Part shown: positions 14,924 through 23,629 of the stretch, in pieces
How the letters are laid out: the number at the start of each line of letters is the position of its first letter
Position numbering within the stretch: the stretch's first letter is position 1
From: Thermoguttaceae bacterium
Lineage (GTDB): Bacteria > Planctomycetota > Planctomycetia > Pirellulales > Thermoguttaceae
Length of the DNA stretch: 64,000 bases
Assembly: GCA_017447865.1 (NCBI GenBank)
Contig: JAFSMO010000041.1
Location: forward strand, 38,415 to 102,414
Direction: 5' to 3'
Position numbers and translations under genes: made by a program
Notes under the pieces: model-generated
What the model saw: the letters and a program-made list of their open reading frames with translations, nothing else
What the model was told of the DNA's origin: nothing
Database searches by the model: none

Positions 14924-17900
14924 ATGAATCTGAATCAGAAAATGAATCAGACTGCCAAACGGACGCTTGTGGTGATCCTCTTCACCGTGGTGTCGTGCTG
15001 CGCCTATAATCTATTTCTGGTTCCGATACTGGAATCTCCCATCCAAAAATTGACAAACCACGGTTCCGAAATTTCACCTTCAGACCAGGAATCCCCTTAC
15101 ACTCCTTTCTTTGAGGAAGGGGATTGGGAACTTACGCCCGACTGCCATTTGTTCAGGTCCAATAATGTGGTGATGTTTTTCAAAAACATTTCGATGGACG
15201 ACACGATGAAGGTGAAAAGCGAAAAGTGCACGATCCTGATCGCTCCTGGCGAGGTGACTTTCCCTATGGTCAAACGGCTGGGGAAACCTTTTTACCCGAT
15301 TAAAGTTTCCATTCACGAAGGGGGTGAGATCCAGCTTTCCTCGGAAGGGGACCAGTTCGATGCCCGGCCGCTTGGAGGAAGACTTCTGGGGCCGGTTACG
15401 ATCACGTACAAAATGCAGATTCAGGGGCACTGGGTCGATTGTGCCGTGAAAACGAGCGATTTGTTCTGCGACATGCAGTCGCTTCAGACCTCGCGTCCCG
15501 TTCGATTCATGCTGGGCCCTTTCTCGGCGGAAGGAAGTCAGTTCAAACTCCTTTTTGAAAAATCTTCGGACGATCAGCTTTTCTCGGGCATACGTTACAT
15601 TCAACTGGGGCATCTGGAACACATCACGCTGAGGATCAACCCGATCCTGCTTCAGCAGATGAATTTTAAAATGACTCCCGAGGTTCAGGAACGCGTTCGC
15701 CAGATGTTCGGGAATCAGATGGAAATTCCCATCACGTTGAAATGCGACGGGCCGTTACTCTACGATGTGGCGAGCGGAACCCTGAAATTCTCCCAAAATG
15801 TGGTTCTTTCCTGCAACTATCCCAATGCTCCGCCGGATCGTATGGTCTGCGGAGAGCTGGAAATACGGCTCGATTCCGTCTTTCAGAAATTCTTGACGAA
15901 GGGGGATTTCAAGCCGGCCGCGGAATCAGAACAAACTGCAAGCCAGAACGATATTGCAGCCGAAAACGCCCAAACTGTGTCAGTGAATCCGGTTTCATCT
16001 TCCGCCTCTCCTGAGACCGCATCCGTTTCGGTTTCTCCGGAAATGGAAGGTTTTCCCGTGGAGTCGATCCACGCCAGGCAAAACGTGACTTTGAGCGTTC
16101 CGACGCTCCAGTGTACGGCCGAAGCCGAGAATTTGAGCTTCTTCACGCGGAACCTGCAGCTTCAGCTTTCCGGAAATGAGCAGTCGACGATTCGGATGGG
16201 CCAAAACGAATTTCATGCTTTTGAGCTTTCCTACACTTTCCCGCCAGGCAACATGCAGGCCATTGGCACGATTCAGAGCGATCAGAAAGGCGGCTGGCTC
16301 AAAACCTCGTTTGAGGGCCGGGGAACGGAGCCTCCGTTGGATCTGATTTTGCGCTGGAGCGGAAGACTTTTAGGACGCCCGCGTGAAAAAGGGCGCTATG
16401 ACGTTCAGGTCGCGGGTCAGGTCGTGGCTTTTTCCGAAGGGTTCGGAGAGATCAAAGCTGATGCGTTTTCTGCCCGCATGAGGCCGCGTACGCCCGAGGA
16501 CGATCAAAACGATTTGAATCTTGCTTCCGCCATGGGCGTACCGCTTGAGGAAGTTGGCCCGGGGGCGGCTGATTCGGCGAAGAAAGATTCCCAGCCGAAT
16601 TTCCTGCCGGAACTTCTTCGGGCGCAGGGAAATGTTCAGCTTCAGGTGAATCAGGGCGGCACTTCGCTGGATGCGTCTCTGACGAACATCGAGTTTGAGT
16701 TTCAGAAGCCGGCCGCCCTTCCGCCTGGACTTCAGCAGGTTAAAAAAGCGGAACGGCAGAGAATTTCCAGCGGCGAGTCTCCCCAGACGTGGGGTTTTGC
16801 CGGGGGTGGAAATTTCAGGCAAAATTCCTCTTTGGAAAAGGATGCGAATTTGCGTCAGTTCAGTCTGAAAGCGGGCGACTTGAAGGGGAAGATTTTGCTT
16901 TTGCCGGGGAAAGAAGGTTTTTTTGTTCGTGAGGTGAGTTTGGAAGGCGTCGAGCAAAATCCCATTCTGCTCTACGAGGAAACCCCGATGCTGACCAGCG
17001 AGCAGGCGGTGACGCTTCAGGCGAGGCGGGTTTTCCTGCACGACCTGCATCCACAGACGCTTCAGTGCGAGATTTCCGGCCCGGATACGTACCTCGCCGG
17101 TTTGGGGGTCCGTCTGGAAAGTTCGCAAATGGCGCTGAACTGTGCCGCCAATCGGATCGATATTAACGGCGCGGGAAAAATGACCGTTTTTTCACGAAAG
17201 AGTGCCGGAGCGAGCCTGAATTACTCCACCATGACGGAAACCTCCGTTTCCTGGGAAAAAGGGCTTTCCTTTAACGGCCAGAAAATCACGGCCAAGGATC
17301 ATGTTCAGATAAAAATGGGGGCTACTTCCCTCTGTGCGGATCTGGTTTACGCGGACCTGATGGAGCGGATCCAGCTCAGTTCACCACCTCAGATTTCCGC
17401 GGCCAGTAATGGTGCGGCGCTGGATCTCTTTCAAAATATTTCGGCAGAGCATAATGTTTTGCTCACGCACAAGAATTTTACCACGGCGGGGGACCTTTCG
17501 GACATTTTCATGCTCAGCACGCATTTCCTGAATTTCTTCCCGGAAACGATGACGGTGGACGTCACCGGGACCGGCTTTTTGCGCCTCTCGCACCATGGAT
17601 CCGTTGGAAATGTTTTGGCGCAGGAAGACCCTCTTATGCGGGAAACGGACGCCAATTCCGTTCAGGAGAAAGAATGGTTCCAGATTTTGATGGAGTATAA
17701 TCAGGGGATCACGGGGAAACTCTCGGAAGGGGAGTTCAGCATCAAGGGCCGCGTCTCCGCTCTCGCACATCCGGTTCCCAATCCTGAATACATGATTTCC
17801 GGAACGCGGATCGACCCGAGGAAGATTCCCGAAAAAGGCTTCCAGTTCCGGTGCGATGAAATCTTCGTGAATCAAATTCCGATGGTTCAAAACAGTTCCT

Positions 17901-18178
17901 TCCAGATGGAAGATCCGAATGAGAAGAAAGTGGAGATCCAGGCCAGAGGAAACGTCCACATGGAAAACAGTACGTTCTCCGTGGAAGGTTCTTTGCTGAA
18001 ATACTCGCAGGAAAAAGACACCTGCTCGATTGAAGGGGAACCGAATATTCCGGTGTACATCGTTCAGCAGGAGTTCCGCGGCGGCCGCAGGAATGAAACC
18101 AAGGCCGGAAGCGTGGACATCAATCTGAAAACGATGAAATTCAAGGCGTACAACGTGACGATCGACAGCACATTTTAA
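14924..18178 (+). CDS. Large LptC/LptA (OstA)-like lipopolysaccharide transport protein
   Basis: A 1084-residue protein with one N-terminal membrane anchor (about residues 13-33, 'TLVVILFTVVSCCAYNLFLVP') and a very long beta-rich periplasmic part. Its position right after kdsC and the repeated short beta-strand pattern, including the final 'GRRNETKAGSVDINLKTMKFKAYNVTIDSTF' and the internal 'ITAKDHVQIKMGATSLCADLVYADLMERIQL', resemble the OstA/LptA beta-jellyroll used to carry LPS across the periplasm. LptC is about 190 and LptA about 180 residues in Escherichia coli, so this is five times larger, perhaps a fused anchor and bridge with added jellyroll turns. A Ser/Ala/Glu-rich linker lies near residues 325-375. 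The fold assignment is inference; the context is strong. Confidence 0.65.
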   Translation: MNLNQKMNQTAKRTLVVILFTVVSCCAYNLFLVPILESPIQKLTNHGSEISPSDQESPYTPFFEEGDWELTPDCHLFRSNNVVMFFKNISMDDTMKVKSEKCTILIAPGEVTFPMVKRLGKPFYPIKVSIHEGGEIQLSSEGDQFDARPLGGRLLGPVTITYKMQIQGHWVDCAVKTSDLFCDMQSLQTSRPVRFMLGPFSAEGSQFKLLFEKSSDDQLFSGIRYIQLGHLEHITLRINPILLQQMNFKMTPEVQERVRQMFGNQMEIPITLKCDGPLLYDVASGTLKFSQNVVLSCNYPNAPPDRMVCGELEIRLDSVFQKFLTKGDFKPAAESEQTASQNDIAAENAQTVSVNPVSSSASPETASVSVSPEMEGFPVESIHARQNVTLSVPTLQCTAEAENLSFFTRNLQLQLSGNEQSTIRMGQNEFHAFELSYTFPPGNMQAIGTIQSDQKGGWLKTSFEGRGTEPPLDLILRWSGRLLGRPREKGRYDVQVAGQVVAFSEGFGEIKADAFSARMRPRTPEDDQNDLNLASAMGVPLEEVGPGAADSAKKDSQPNFLPELLRAQGNVQLQVNQGGTSLDASLTNIEFEFQKPAALPPGLQQVKKAERQRISSGESPQTWGFAGGGNFRQNSSLEKDANLRQFSLKAGDLKGKILLLPGKEGFFVREVSLEGVEQNPILLYEETPMLTSEQAVTLQARRVFLHDLHPQTLQCEISGPDTYLAGLGVRLESSQMALNCAANRIDINGAGKMTVFSRKSAGASLNYSTMTETSVSWEKGLSFNGQKITAKDHVQIKMGATSLCADLVYADLMERIQLSSPPQISAASNGAALDLFQNISAEHNVLLTHKNFTTAGDLSDIFMLSTHFLNFFPETMTVDVTGTGFLRLSHHGSVGNVLAQEDPLMRETDANSVQEKEWFQILMEYNQGITGKLSEGEFSIKGRVSALAHPVPNPEYMISGTRIDPRKIPEKGFQFRCDEIFVNQIPMVQNSSFQMEDPNEKKVEIQARGNVHMENSTFSVEGSLLKYSQEKDTCSIEGEPNIPVYIVQQEFRGGRRNETKAGSVDINLKTMKFKAYNVTIDSTF

Positions 18179-18266
18179 AGGAAAACCGGATCAATCTTCA
18201 ACCTTCCAAAACCTTTGGGCGTTGACGACTGATCCAGTATTTCAGGACTCATTCAATCATCGGGCA

Positions 18267-18518
18267 TCAACCCAGATCTTTCACCAGCTTCGCGAGCAGG
18301 GCGGGGTCTTTGGACTCCATAATGATCCGGATCCGTCCTTCCGGCACCTTCATCCGACGCATGGTTTCCTCCGCGCGTTTCCAACCGTTCGCGAGTTTCT
18401 TTCCTTCTGCAAGGTAAAGGTCCGTCACGAGTTCGCCGAGGCGCTGGCGGCCCAGATCATCGTAATTCTCGTAATAGCGTTTGATGATTTTTTGCTGGTA
18501 TGGCGTATAATCGGGCAT
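18267..18518 (-). CDS. Conserved small helical protein of unknown function
   Basis: An 83-residue basic, mostly helical protein ('MPDYTPYQQKIIKRYYENYDDLGRQRLGELVTDLYLAEGKKLANGWKRAEETMRRMK...'). The ATG at 18518 has a good AGGAG site with six-base spacing; a TTG two codons upstream is therefore not the start. It follows the large secreted-protein gene with a 12-bp gap, so the two are one transcript. Conserved aromatic and Arg/Lys content suggests nucleic-acid or protein binding, but I assign no function. Confidence 0.7.
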   Translation of the reverse strand: MPDYTPYQQKIIKRYYENYDDLGRQRLGELVTDLYLAEGKKLANGWKRAEETMRRMKVPEGRIRIIMESKDPALLAKLVKDLG

Positions 18519-18530
18519 TTGCAACTCCTG

Positions 18531-20363
18531 TTATAGTGCGTTCATCAGAATCAGACCGGGAAGCATTCCGATGATCTTCAGAAGTCCTTCTTCGCCAAGG
18601 AACTGGATCTGCAGTTCATTATCCGTGGAGTCCATCGTCATGCGGAGGTTCGTTTTTTCCGTGCCGTTCATCAATTCATTCAGGACTCCCATCAGAGACT
18701 CGATCTTTTTCAGATCCTTCTGGGTTTCCTCGTCTGACTTTTCAGCGATGTTTTTCAGATCCTCCTCGGCCTCCTCTTCTTCTCCCGGGCCGGGCAGAGC
18801 ATTCGTTTGAATTTTCGTTCCGACTTTGAGCAGTTTGTTTTCCCGGGCAAAAACCATAAGGTCTTCGAGGTAACGGAACATCTCGCGCAGGTCGATCGTC
18901 ATTTCGGAAAAATGCGCCGCCGGCTGGTCATTCAGGCATTCCCCCAACTTTTTAAGCGGGTCGATTCCAAGGCCGGCGTAAAGCAGATTTTCCTTTCCGC
19001 CTACTGCAAACGTGATGGAATCGCCGATCCAGGCTTTCAGGGTTTCCAGTTCGTTTTCGTCCGATTTTTCGTCGATTTGTTCTTTGAGGGCCTGGAATAA
19101 CTCGTTGGTCGGAATGGTCAGTTGGCTGAACGTCATGCCGTAGGCCTGAACGTTCGGCTGGAACCACTCGTCCTTAAACTTTTCGCCAGCTTTTTCCTTC
19201 AGGAGTTTCACGGATTTTTCGAAAATTTCACGCACTTTTACGAGCTGGCCGGTGGTGGAAGCGTAGATCAGATTGTGCTCCCCTTTTTTCCCGTCCAGAA
19301 CGTAGCCCGAGTAGGACTCAGACTGACTGGCAAGTTCTTCCAGGATCGGCATCATCAACTCAGGGTTGAAAAATGCTTTTCCTTCTTCGCCGAAGAGCTT
19401 CTGCAGCTTTTCAAGGGTGAGTTTCGCCTGCATTTTCTGCAATTCAGGCGAGCTTGGAATATTCATCGAAACGCCGTAGCCGCGGAACAGCCCCTTGGCC
19501 TGAGCGAAACCGGTGAACAGGGGTTTCACTTCACTGTTTTTTTTCAGGAGTTTTGTGCCTTCAGAATTGGGGATGAGGGAAACCTTGGTGTTCAGCGCCA
19601 GGGTCTTTTCGTTCTGATTGACGCCGATCCCCATCGAGACCATCTGCATGGACTCCAGAATCATTTTATAAAGATTCTTCTGCTCCTCGGCCAGCTTTTT
19701 GCGCAGTTCAAACTCTTCGTCCGATTCATCCTCTTCTTTTTCCAGGGCCAGATCCGCCCCTTCGTTGAAAGCCGCGGAAATGGTGATCGGGAGGTCCGCA
19801 AAACCATGAGGATCAAACGTGAACTGGATGCTCTGACCGTTTCCCATCTGGAAGAAGGTTTTCGGGTCCACGGAAGCAAGCTGGGCCGGCTGACGTTCAT
19901 CGGTCATAAGCCACGTGAAACCGTTGACTTCTTTCAGGTAATAACCATTCCACTCAATGACCCCGTCTTCACGCTGGGTGAATTCCAGGTCGTCGTCCAG
20001 TTTTTTTGCCAGAAAGTCGAGCAGGGTGGAAGCCTCCTGGATCGGGAAGCAGCAAATCAAGGCGTAATTGTCATCCGATTCCCCTTCGAATCTCTGCAGA
20101 GCCAGACCAATCGGCGCGTTCAGGTCGGCGGCCTTCATCAGGTCTTTGCCGAGGTAGAGCCGAAGCGGTCCTTCCACCAAAGCCGCGAATGACGGGTTCG
20201 AGGATGCTTCGCCGATGGTTTTCAGGTCGTTAATGGCCGCGTTCCAACTGGAACAGCTAAACGTCATGAAAGTCTGGACTTCCTGTTCCGCCCGTGCAAA
20301 ACCACTGAGGCCGAAACAAAGAATCACGAGAGGCAAAAGCCAGTTTTGAAGTTTTGAAATCAT
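18531..20363 (-). CDS. Large secreted protein of unknown function
   Basis: A 610-residue exported protein with a signal peptide (MISKLQNWLLPLVILCFGLSGFARAEQ). It is acidic and rich in Lys/Glu with two very acidic stretches (near residue 215 'EKEEDESDEEFELRKK' and near 530 'GPGEEEEAEEDL'). Repeated segments about bounded quantities and strands ('PIGLALQRFEGESDDNYALICCFPI', 'YASTTGQLVKVREIFEKSVKLL') suggest two similar halves. No enzyme motif is recognised. A strong consensus promoter lies about 100 bp upstream. The short gene at 18267 is downstream in the same operon. Confidence 0.7.
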   Translation of the reverse strand: MISKLQNWLLPLVILCFGLSGFARAEQEVQTFMTFSCSSWNAAINDLKTIGEASSNPSFAALVEGPLRLYLGKDLMKAADLNAPIGLALQRFEGESDDNYALICCFPIQEASTLLDFLAKKLDDDLEFTQREDGVIEWNGYYLKEVNGFTWLMTDERQPAQLASVDPKTFFQMGNGQSIQFTFDPHGFADLPITISAAFNEGADLALEKEEDESDEEFELRKKLAEEQKNLYKMILESMQMVSMGIGVNQNEKTLALNTKVSLIPNSEGTKLLKKNSEVKPLFTGFAQAKGLFRGYGVSMNIPSSPELQKMQAKLTLEKLQKLFGEEGKAFFNPELMMPILEELASQSESYSGYVLDGKKGEHNLIYASTTGQLVKVREIFEKSVKLLKEKAGEKFKDEWFQPNVQAYGMTFSQLTIPTNELFQALKEQIDEKSDENELETLKAWIGDSITFAVGGKENLLYAGLGIDPLKKLGECLNDQPAAHFSEMTIDLREMFRYLEDLMVFARENKLLKVGTKIQTNALPGPGEEEEAEEDLKNIAEKSDEETQKDLKKIESLMGVLNELMNGTEKTNLRMTMDSTDNELQIQFLGEEGLLKIIGMLPGLILMNAL

Positions 20364-20468
20364 GTGAAAAATCCTTATTCGGGGTCATTTAGAAAAATGA
20401 AGCAAAAGCCTGCGGCACTTCCAAAACCCCGGTTCTATAAAAAGTCACCGCATCCATTAATCCTATAT

Positions 20469-20497
20469 ATTATAATATAGGGAAAATGCGTTGTCAA
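20469..20497 (-). promoter_or_regulatory. Consensus promoter of the large secreted-protein operon
   Basis: On the minus strand TTGACA (20492-20497), a 17-bp spacer and TATAAT (20469-20474), about 105 bp before the start at 20363. Confidence 0.8.
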
Positions 20498-20621
20498 GGT
20501 GGCACGGGGGAACATTTTTCGGGAAATTTTATAAAAAATTTCCCGTTTTAAAGGTTCAAAAGAGCAATTCCTCTGATTTTGAGGCAGTACTTCACTCAAA
20601 ATTGCAAGAAAGTTTTCCGGA

Positions 20622-21563
20622 TCACTCTGGCATGAAGGTCGGCATGACGATCCCTTTCGGTGCGTCGCAGCCGCCGAGGCACTGGCCGACGTGGATCTCC
20701 GTATTTCTCGCCCCCCAGGAGTAGAGAGTCCGAACGGCTTCCGCGCACTTGGTGGGAACGAGGAAGATCGGCGTCGCGCCCTGCTTTTTTCGCTCGGAAA
20801 GGGCGGTGAAGATCAGCGCCAGCATCTGGTTTTCCGTCTGCATGACGCCCGGCCCCAGCATGCAGCTTCCCGGGTCAAAGACGGAACCCAGGACCGCGCA
20901 GATTTTTCCTTCCGCGTCTTCCAGGACCCACGTTTTCCAGATTCCGTCGGCGTTCTGGATGAAGTACGTGTAATCCTGCGTGTGATCCAGACCGGTCAGC
21001 TCCGCTTCTAAGGCGACGATCCCCGGAACGTCCGCCGGGACAGCTTCCCGAACGTGGGCGGCAAGTGCCGCAACTTCCGGCGAAAGCTGGATCGTTTCCG
21101 GCTGGAAATTCGGGATCATCATGTCCTGGTAAACCTCGTACGGGATGAAACCGAGCCGGCTGTAAACGGAGAAAGAGTCGAGATTCATCGCGCTGGAGAC
21201 CAGACGCAGCGACTTGCCGGCGGCCTGTGCCATCGCCGCGATGTGGGCCATGATTTTCGGTGCGACGTGCTTCCCGAAGGCATCGGGATGAACGTTCAGA
21301 ATTCCGAGAGAAATGTGCGTCTTGCGCGGATGAACGAAGCAGGAACCCACGATCCGGTTTTCGTCAGAGTCCCACGCGATGATCGTGTTTTCCGGCCCAT
21401 CCAGAGCGGCATAGGTCCTTGGGAAAAGAAGCCCGCAGTCAGGACCGGCAGAAAAAGCTTTAAACCCCCGGTTTTTCTCGTACCAGGCGTTGGTGGAGTG
21501 GAAGATCAGATGCGCGATTTCGAGCCATTGGTCAGGGCGTGCGGTTTGAATGGTGACGGGCAT
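20622..21563 (-). CDS. Double GNAT-domain N-acetyltransferase
   Basis: A 313-residue protein with two GNAT-like halves. The first (residues 1-150) shows 'RIVGSCFVHPRKTHISLGILNVHPDAFGKHVAPKIMAHIAAMAQAAGK' with the acetyl-CoA pyrophosphate-loop region, then 'SFSVYSRLGFIPYEVYQDM', a typical GNAT C-terminal strand. The second half starts 'VREAVPADVPGIVALEAELTGLDH' and is less conserved. Tandem GNAT proteins acetylate small molecules or protein amino groups; the substrate is unknown. An AAAGGA site precedes the ATG at 21563. It is downstream of rpoD on the same strand with a 140-bp gap. Confidence 0.8.
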   Translation of the reverse strand: MPVTIQTARPDQWLEIAHLIFHSTNAWYEKNRGFKAFSAGPDCGLLFPRTYAALDGPENTIIAWDSDENRIVGSCFVHPRKTHISLGILNVHPDAFGKHVAPKIMAHIAAMAQAAGKSLRLVSSAMNLDSFSVYSRLGFIPYEVYQDMMIPNFQPETIQLSPEVAALAAHVREAVPADVPGIVALEAELTGLDHTQDYTYFIQNADGIWKTWVLEDAEGKICAVLGSVFDPGSCMLGPGVMQTENQMLALIFTALSERKKQGATPIFLVPTKCAEAVRTLYSWGARNTEIHVGQCLGGCDAPKGIVMPTFMPE

Positions 21564-21702
21564 AACGTTCCTTTCTGTGGTCCATGGTCTAAAACAAAGG
21601 CCGCAGCCTGCGGTCTGGTTCGGGGAAAATGAAACTCACGCTTCTTTTCCCTGCGAGCCGAAACGCCGACTACGGACCTCTTCTCTGTACTAAAAGCCAG
21701 AA

Positions 21703-23430
21703 TCAGCCAACTTTTTCCAGGAAACCGATCAGTTGCTGGCACCGGTTCGGCTGCTGGAGTTTCTTCATGGCTTTCGTTTCGATCTGGCGGATACGCTCAC
21801 GAGTCACATGGAAGATTTTCCCCAGTTCCTCAAGGGTGTAGCAGTACCCGTTATCAAGTCCGTAGCGCAAGCGGATGATGCGGCGTTCACGGGGCGAAAG
21901 CGTCATGAGAATGGAATCCAGTTTTTCATGAAGCATCTCATTCGAGGCGGCGTGCTCGGGCCCTTCCGTGTGCGGGTCGTTCACGAATTCATTGAAGCAG
22001 TTCTCGTCATTATCGCCGATCGGGCGGTCGAGGCTGATCGGGTTGCGGGAGAAATTAGTGACCCGATTGTAGTCTTCGATGGAAAGTTTCGCGGCTTTGG
22101 CGGCTTCCTCCTGGGTCGGCTCGCGGCCAAGGATCTGCTGGAGGTCCTGCTGGGAGTGACGCATTTTCGTCATCAGATCGATCATGTGCACCGGAATGCG
22201 GATGGTCCGGGCCTGCTCGGAAATGGCGCGAGTAATTGCCTGACGGATCCACCAGGTCGCGTAGGTCGAAAATTTGTTTCCGCGGCGGTACTCGTATTTG
22301 TCAACGGCGCGCATCAGGCCGGTGTTCCCTTCCTGGATCAGGTCCAGGAAACTCAGGCCGCGATTCCGGAACCGTTTCGCCACGGAAACGACCAGACGCA
22401 GGTTCCCGCAGGAAAGCTGGCTCTTCGCGTCTTCGTATTCCTTGCAGCACTGTTTCATGTAGGCCACGCGGCGCGATAAACCCACCGGGCTGTCGTGCGT
22501 GAGCATCATTAAATTGTAAAGTTCCCGCCGCAGCTGATGACGGCGCAGGGGAGAAAGGGTCGATTTGCCGGTCCGGAGCTGATTGCGCAATTCCATCATC
22601 CGGTTTGCAAGTTGCTCAAGCTGCGTCGTCATGGCGTGGATCCGGCGCGTGCGGAGGCTTAATTCCTCAACGAGGCGGATCATCTTGCGGCGAGTATTGA
22701 GGAACTGGGTTCGCGCTTCACGTTTTTCCCCAGCGGAAATTTTGTGAGAAATCATTTTCCGGAAGCAGCGAGTGCTTCGGCGTGAAAGTGCATCCAGAGT
22801 CGCCAGATTTTCCGGCATACGAGCCATGATTTGCTCTTTGCTCAGACCTTCGGTCATGGAAACTTTAATGGTGCGGTCGAACGGAAGATGCCCGCGGTAG
22901 ACTTTTTTTAGAGTGTTGATCGTGTGGCGCATGGAGACGAAACTCTTCAGAATCGCGCAGCGGAATTTTTTGCGCAGCTTCTCGATTTTACGAGCGAGCA
23001 TCATTTCTTCTTCACGGGAAAGAAGCGGAATGTCCGACATGTCGGACATGTAAACGCGAACGGGATCCGCCCCGGTCCTGGGAGTGGGTTCCTCTGGTAT
23101 GTCGCTGAGGAAAAATGAACTGTTTTCGTCGTCGTAAAAATCGTCTTCGTCGCGTATGCGTGAGGTGGAGCTTATCGGGAGGTCGTTGGAATAGTCTTCA
23201 GAAAAGTCCAGTTCGTCCAAATTGGTATCCGGGCTGGTGTACGTCATTGGCTCCATCGCCTTTTCCAGGAGAAGGATCCCGGCTTTTTCAATGCTCTGGT
23301 AGATCTCCTGAATGTCGTACGCGCTGGGATTTTCAGAGGCGAAATGCTGCAACACCTCGCTGAAAGTCAAGCATCCCTGCTGTTTGCCGCGCTCGATTAA
23401 AGGCTGGACTTTTTCTTTTAGCAAATTCAT
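21703..23430 (-). CDS. rpoD: RNA polymerase primary sigma factor
   Basis: A 575-residue sigma-70 family protein. The start at 23430 has a strong AAGGAG site, whereas the frame extends 51 codons upstream without one. Region 1.1-like helices lie at the N-terminus. '[23 protein letters not shown]' is region 1.2. '[46 protein letters not shown]' covers 2.1-2.4 with the -10 recognition helix. '[28 protein letters not shown]' is region 4.2, which reads -35 boxes. The sigma non-conserved region is basic and of moderate size. It follows dnaG with about 200 bp between, as in the macromolecular-synthesis operon. That gap has an 8-bp inverted repeat (23509-23516 with 23531-23538) that may sit in a leader. 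Confidence 0.96.
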   Translation of the reverse strand: MNLLKEKVQPLIERGKQQGCLTFSEVLQHFASENPSAYDIQEIYQSIEKAGILLLEKAMEPMTYTSPDTNLDELDFSEDYSNDLPISSTSRIRDEDDFYDDENSSFFLSDIPEEPTPRTGADPVRVYMSDMSDIPLLSREEEMMLARKIEKLRKKFRCAILKSFVSMRHTINTLKKVYRGHLPFDRTIKVSMTEGLSKEQIMARMPENLATLDALSRRSTRCFRKMISHKISAGEKREARTQFLNTRRKMIRLVEELSLRTRRIHAMTTQLEQLANRMMELRNQLRTGKSTLSPLRRHQLRRELYNLMMLTHDSPVGLSRRVAYMKQCCKEYEDAKSQLSCGNLRLVVSVAKRFRNRGLSFLDLIQEGNTGLMRAVDKYEYRRGNKFSTYATWWIRQAITRAISEQARTIRIPVHMIDLMTKMRHSQQDLQQILGREPTQEEAAKAAKLSIEDYNRVTNFSRNPISLDRPIGDNDENCFNEFVNDPHTEGPEHAASNEMLHEKLDSILMTLSPRERRIIRLRYGLDNGYCYTLEELGKIFHVTRERIRQIETKAMKKLQQPNRCQQLIGFLEKVG

Positions 23431-23629
23431 GTCATCTCCTTGCATCTTCCCTGATGCATTAAGGGTCCAATCGAAAATAAACCGTTTTTGTTCAGTGAAA
23501 AGTTTCACAATCAGCCGTGACTCTGCCCCTGGCTGATTAACGGAAGTTTGTTTTTGTGTTCGGAAACACCGAAGAAAACGCATTCAGGAACAAAATTTCT
23601 CCATCCTGGAGTCTGCCCCGATTTTTCAT

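Noticed and set aside
23495..23508. A fifth parS-like site (GTGAAAAGTTTCAC) before rpoD
   Set aside because: The half-sites are in the opposite order to parS and the central CACGTG is missing.
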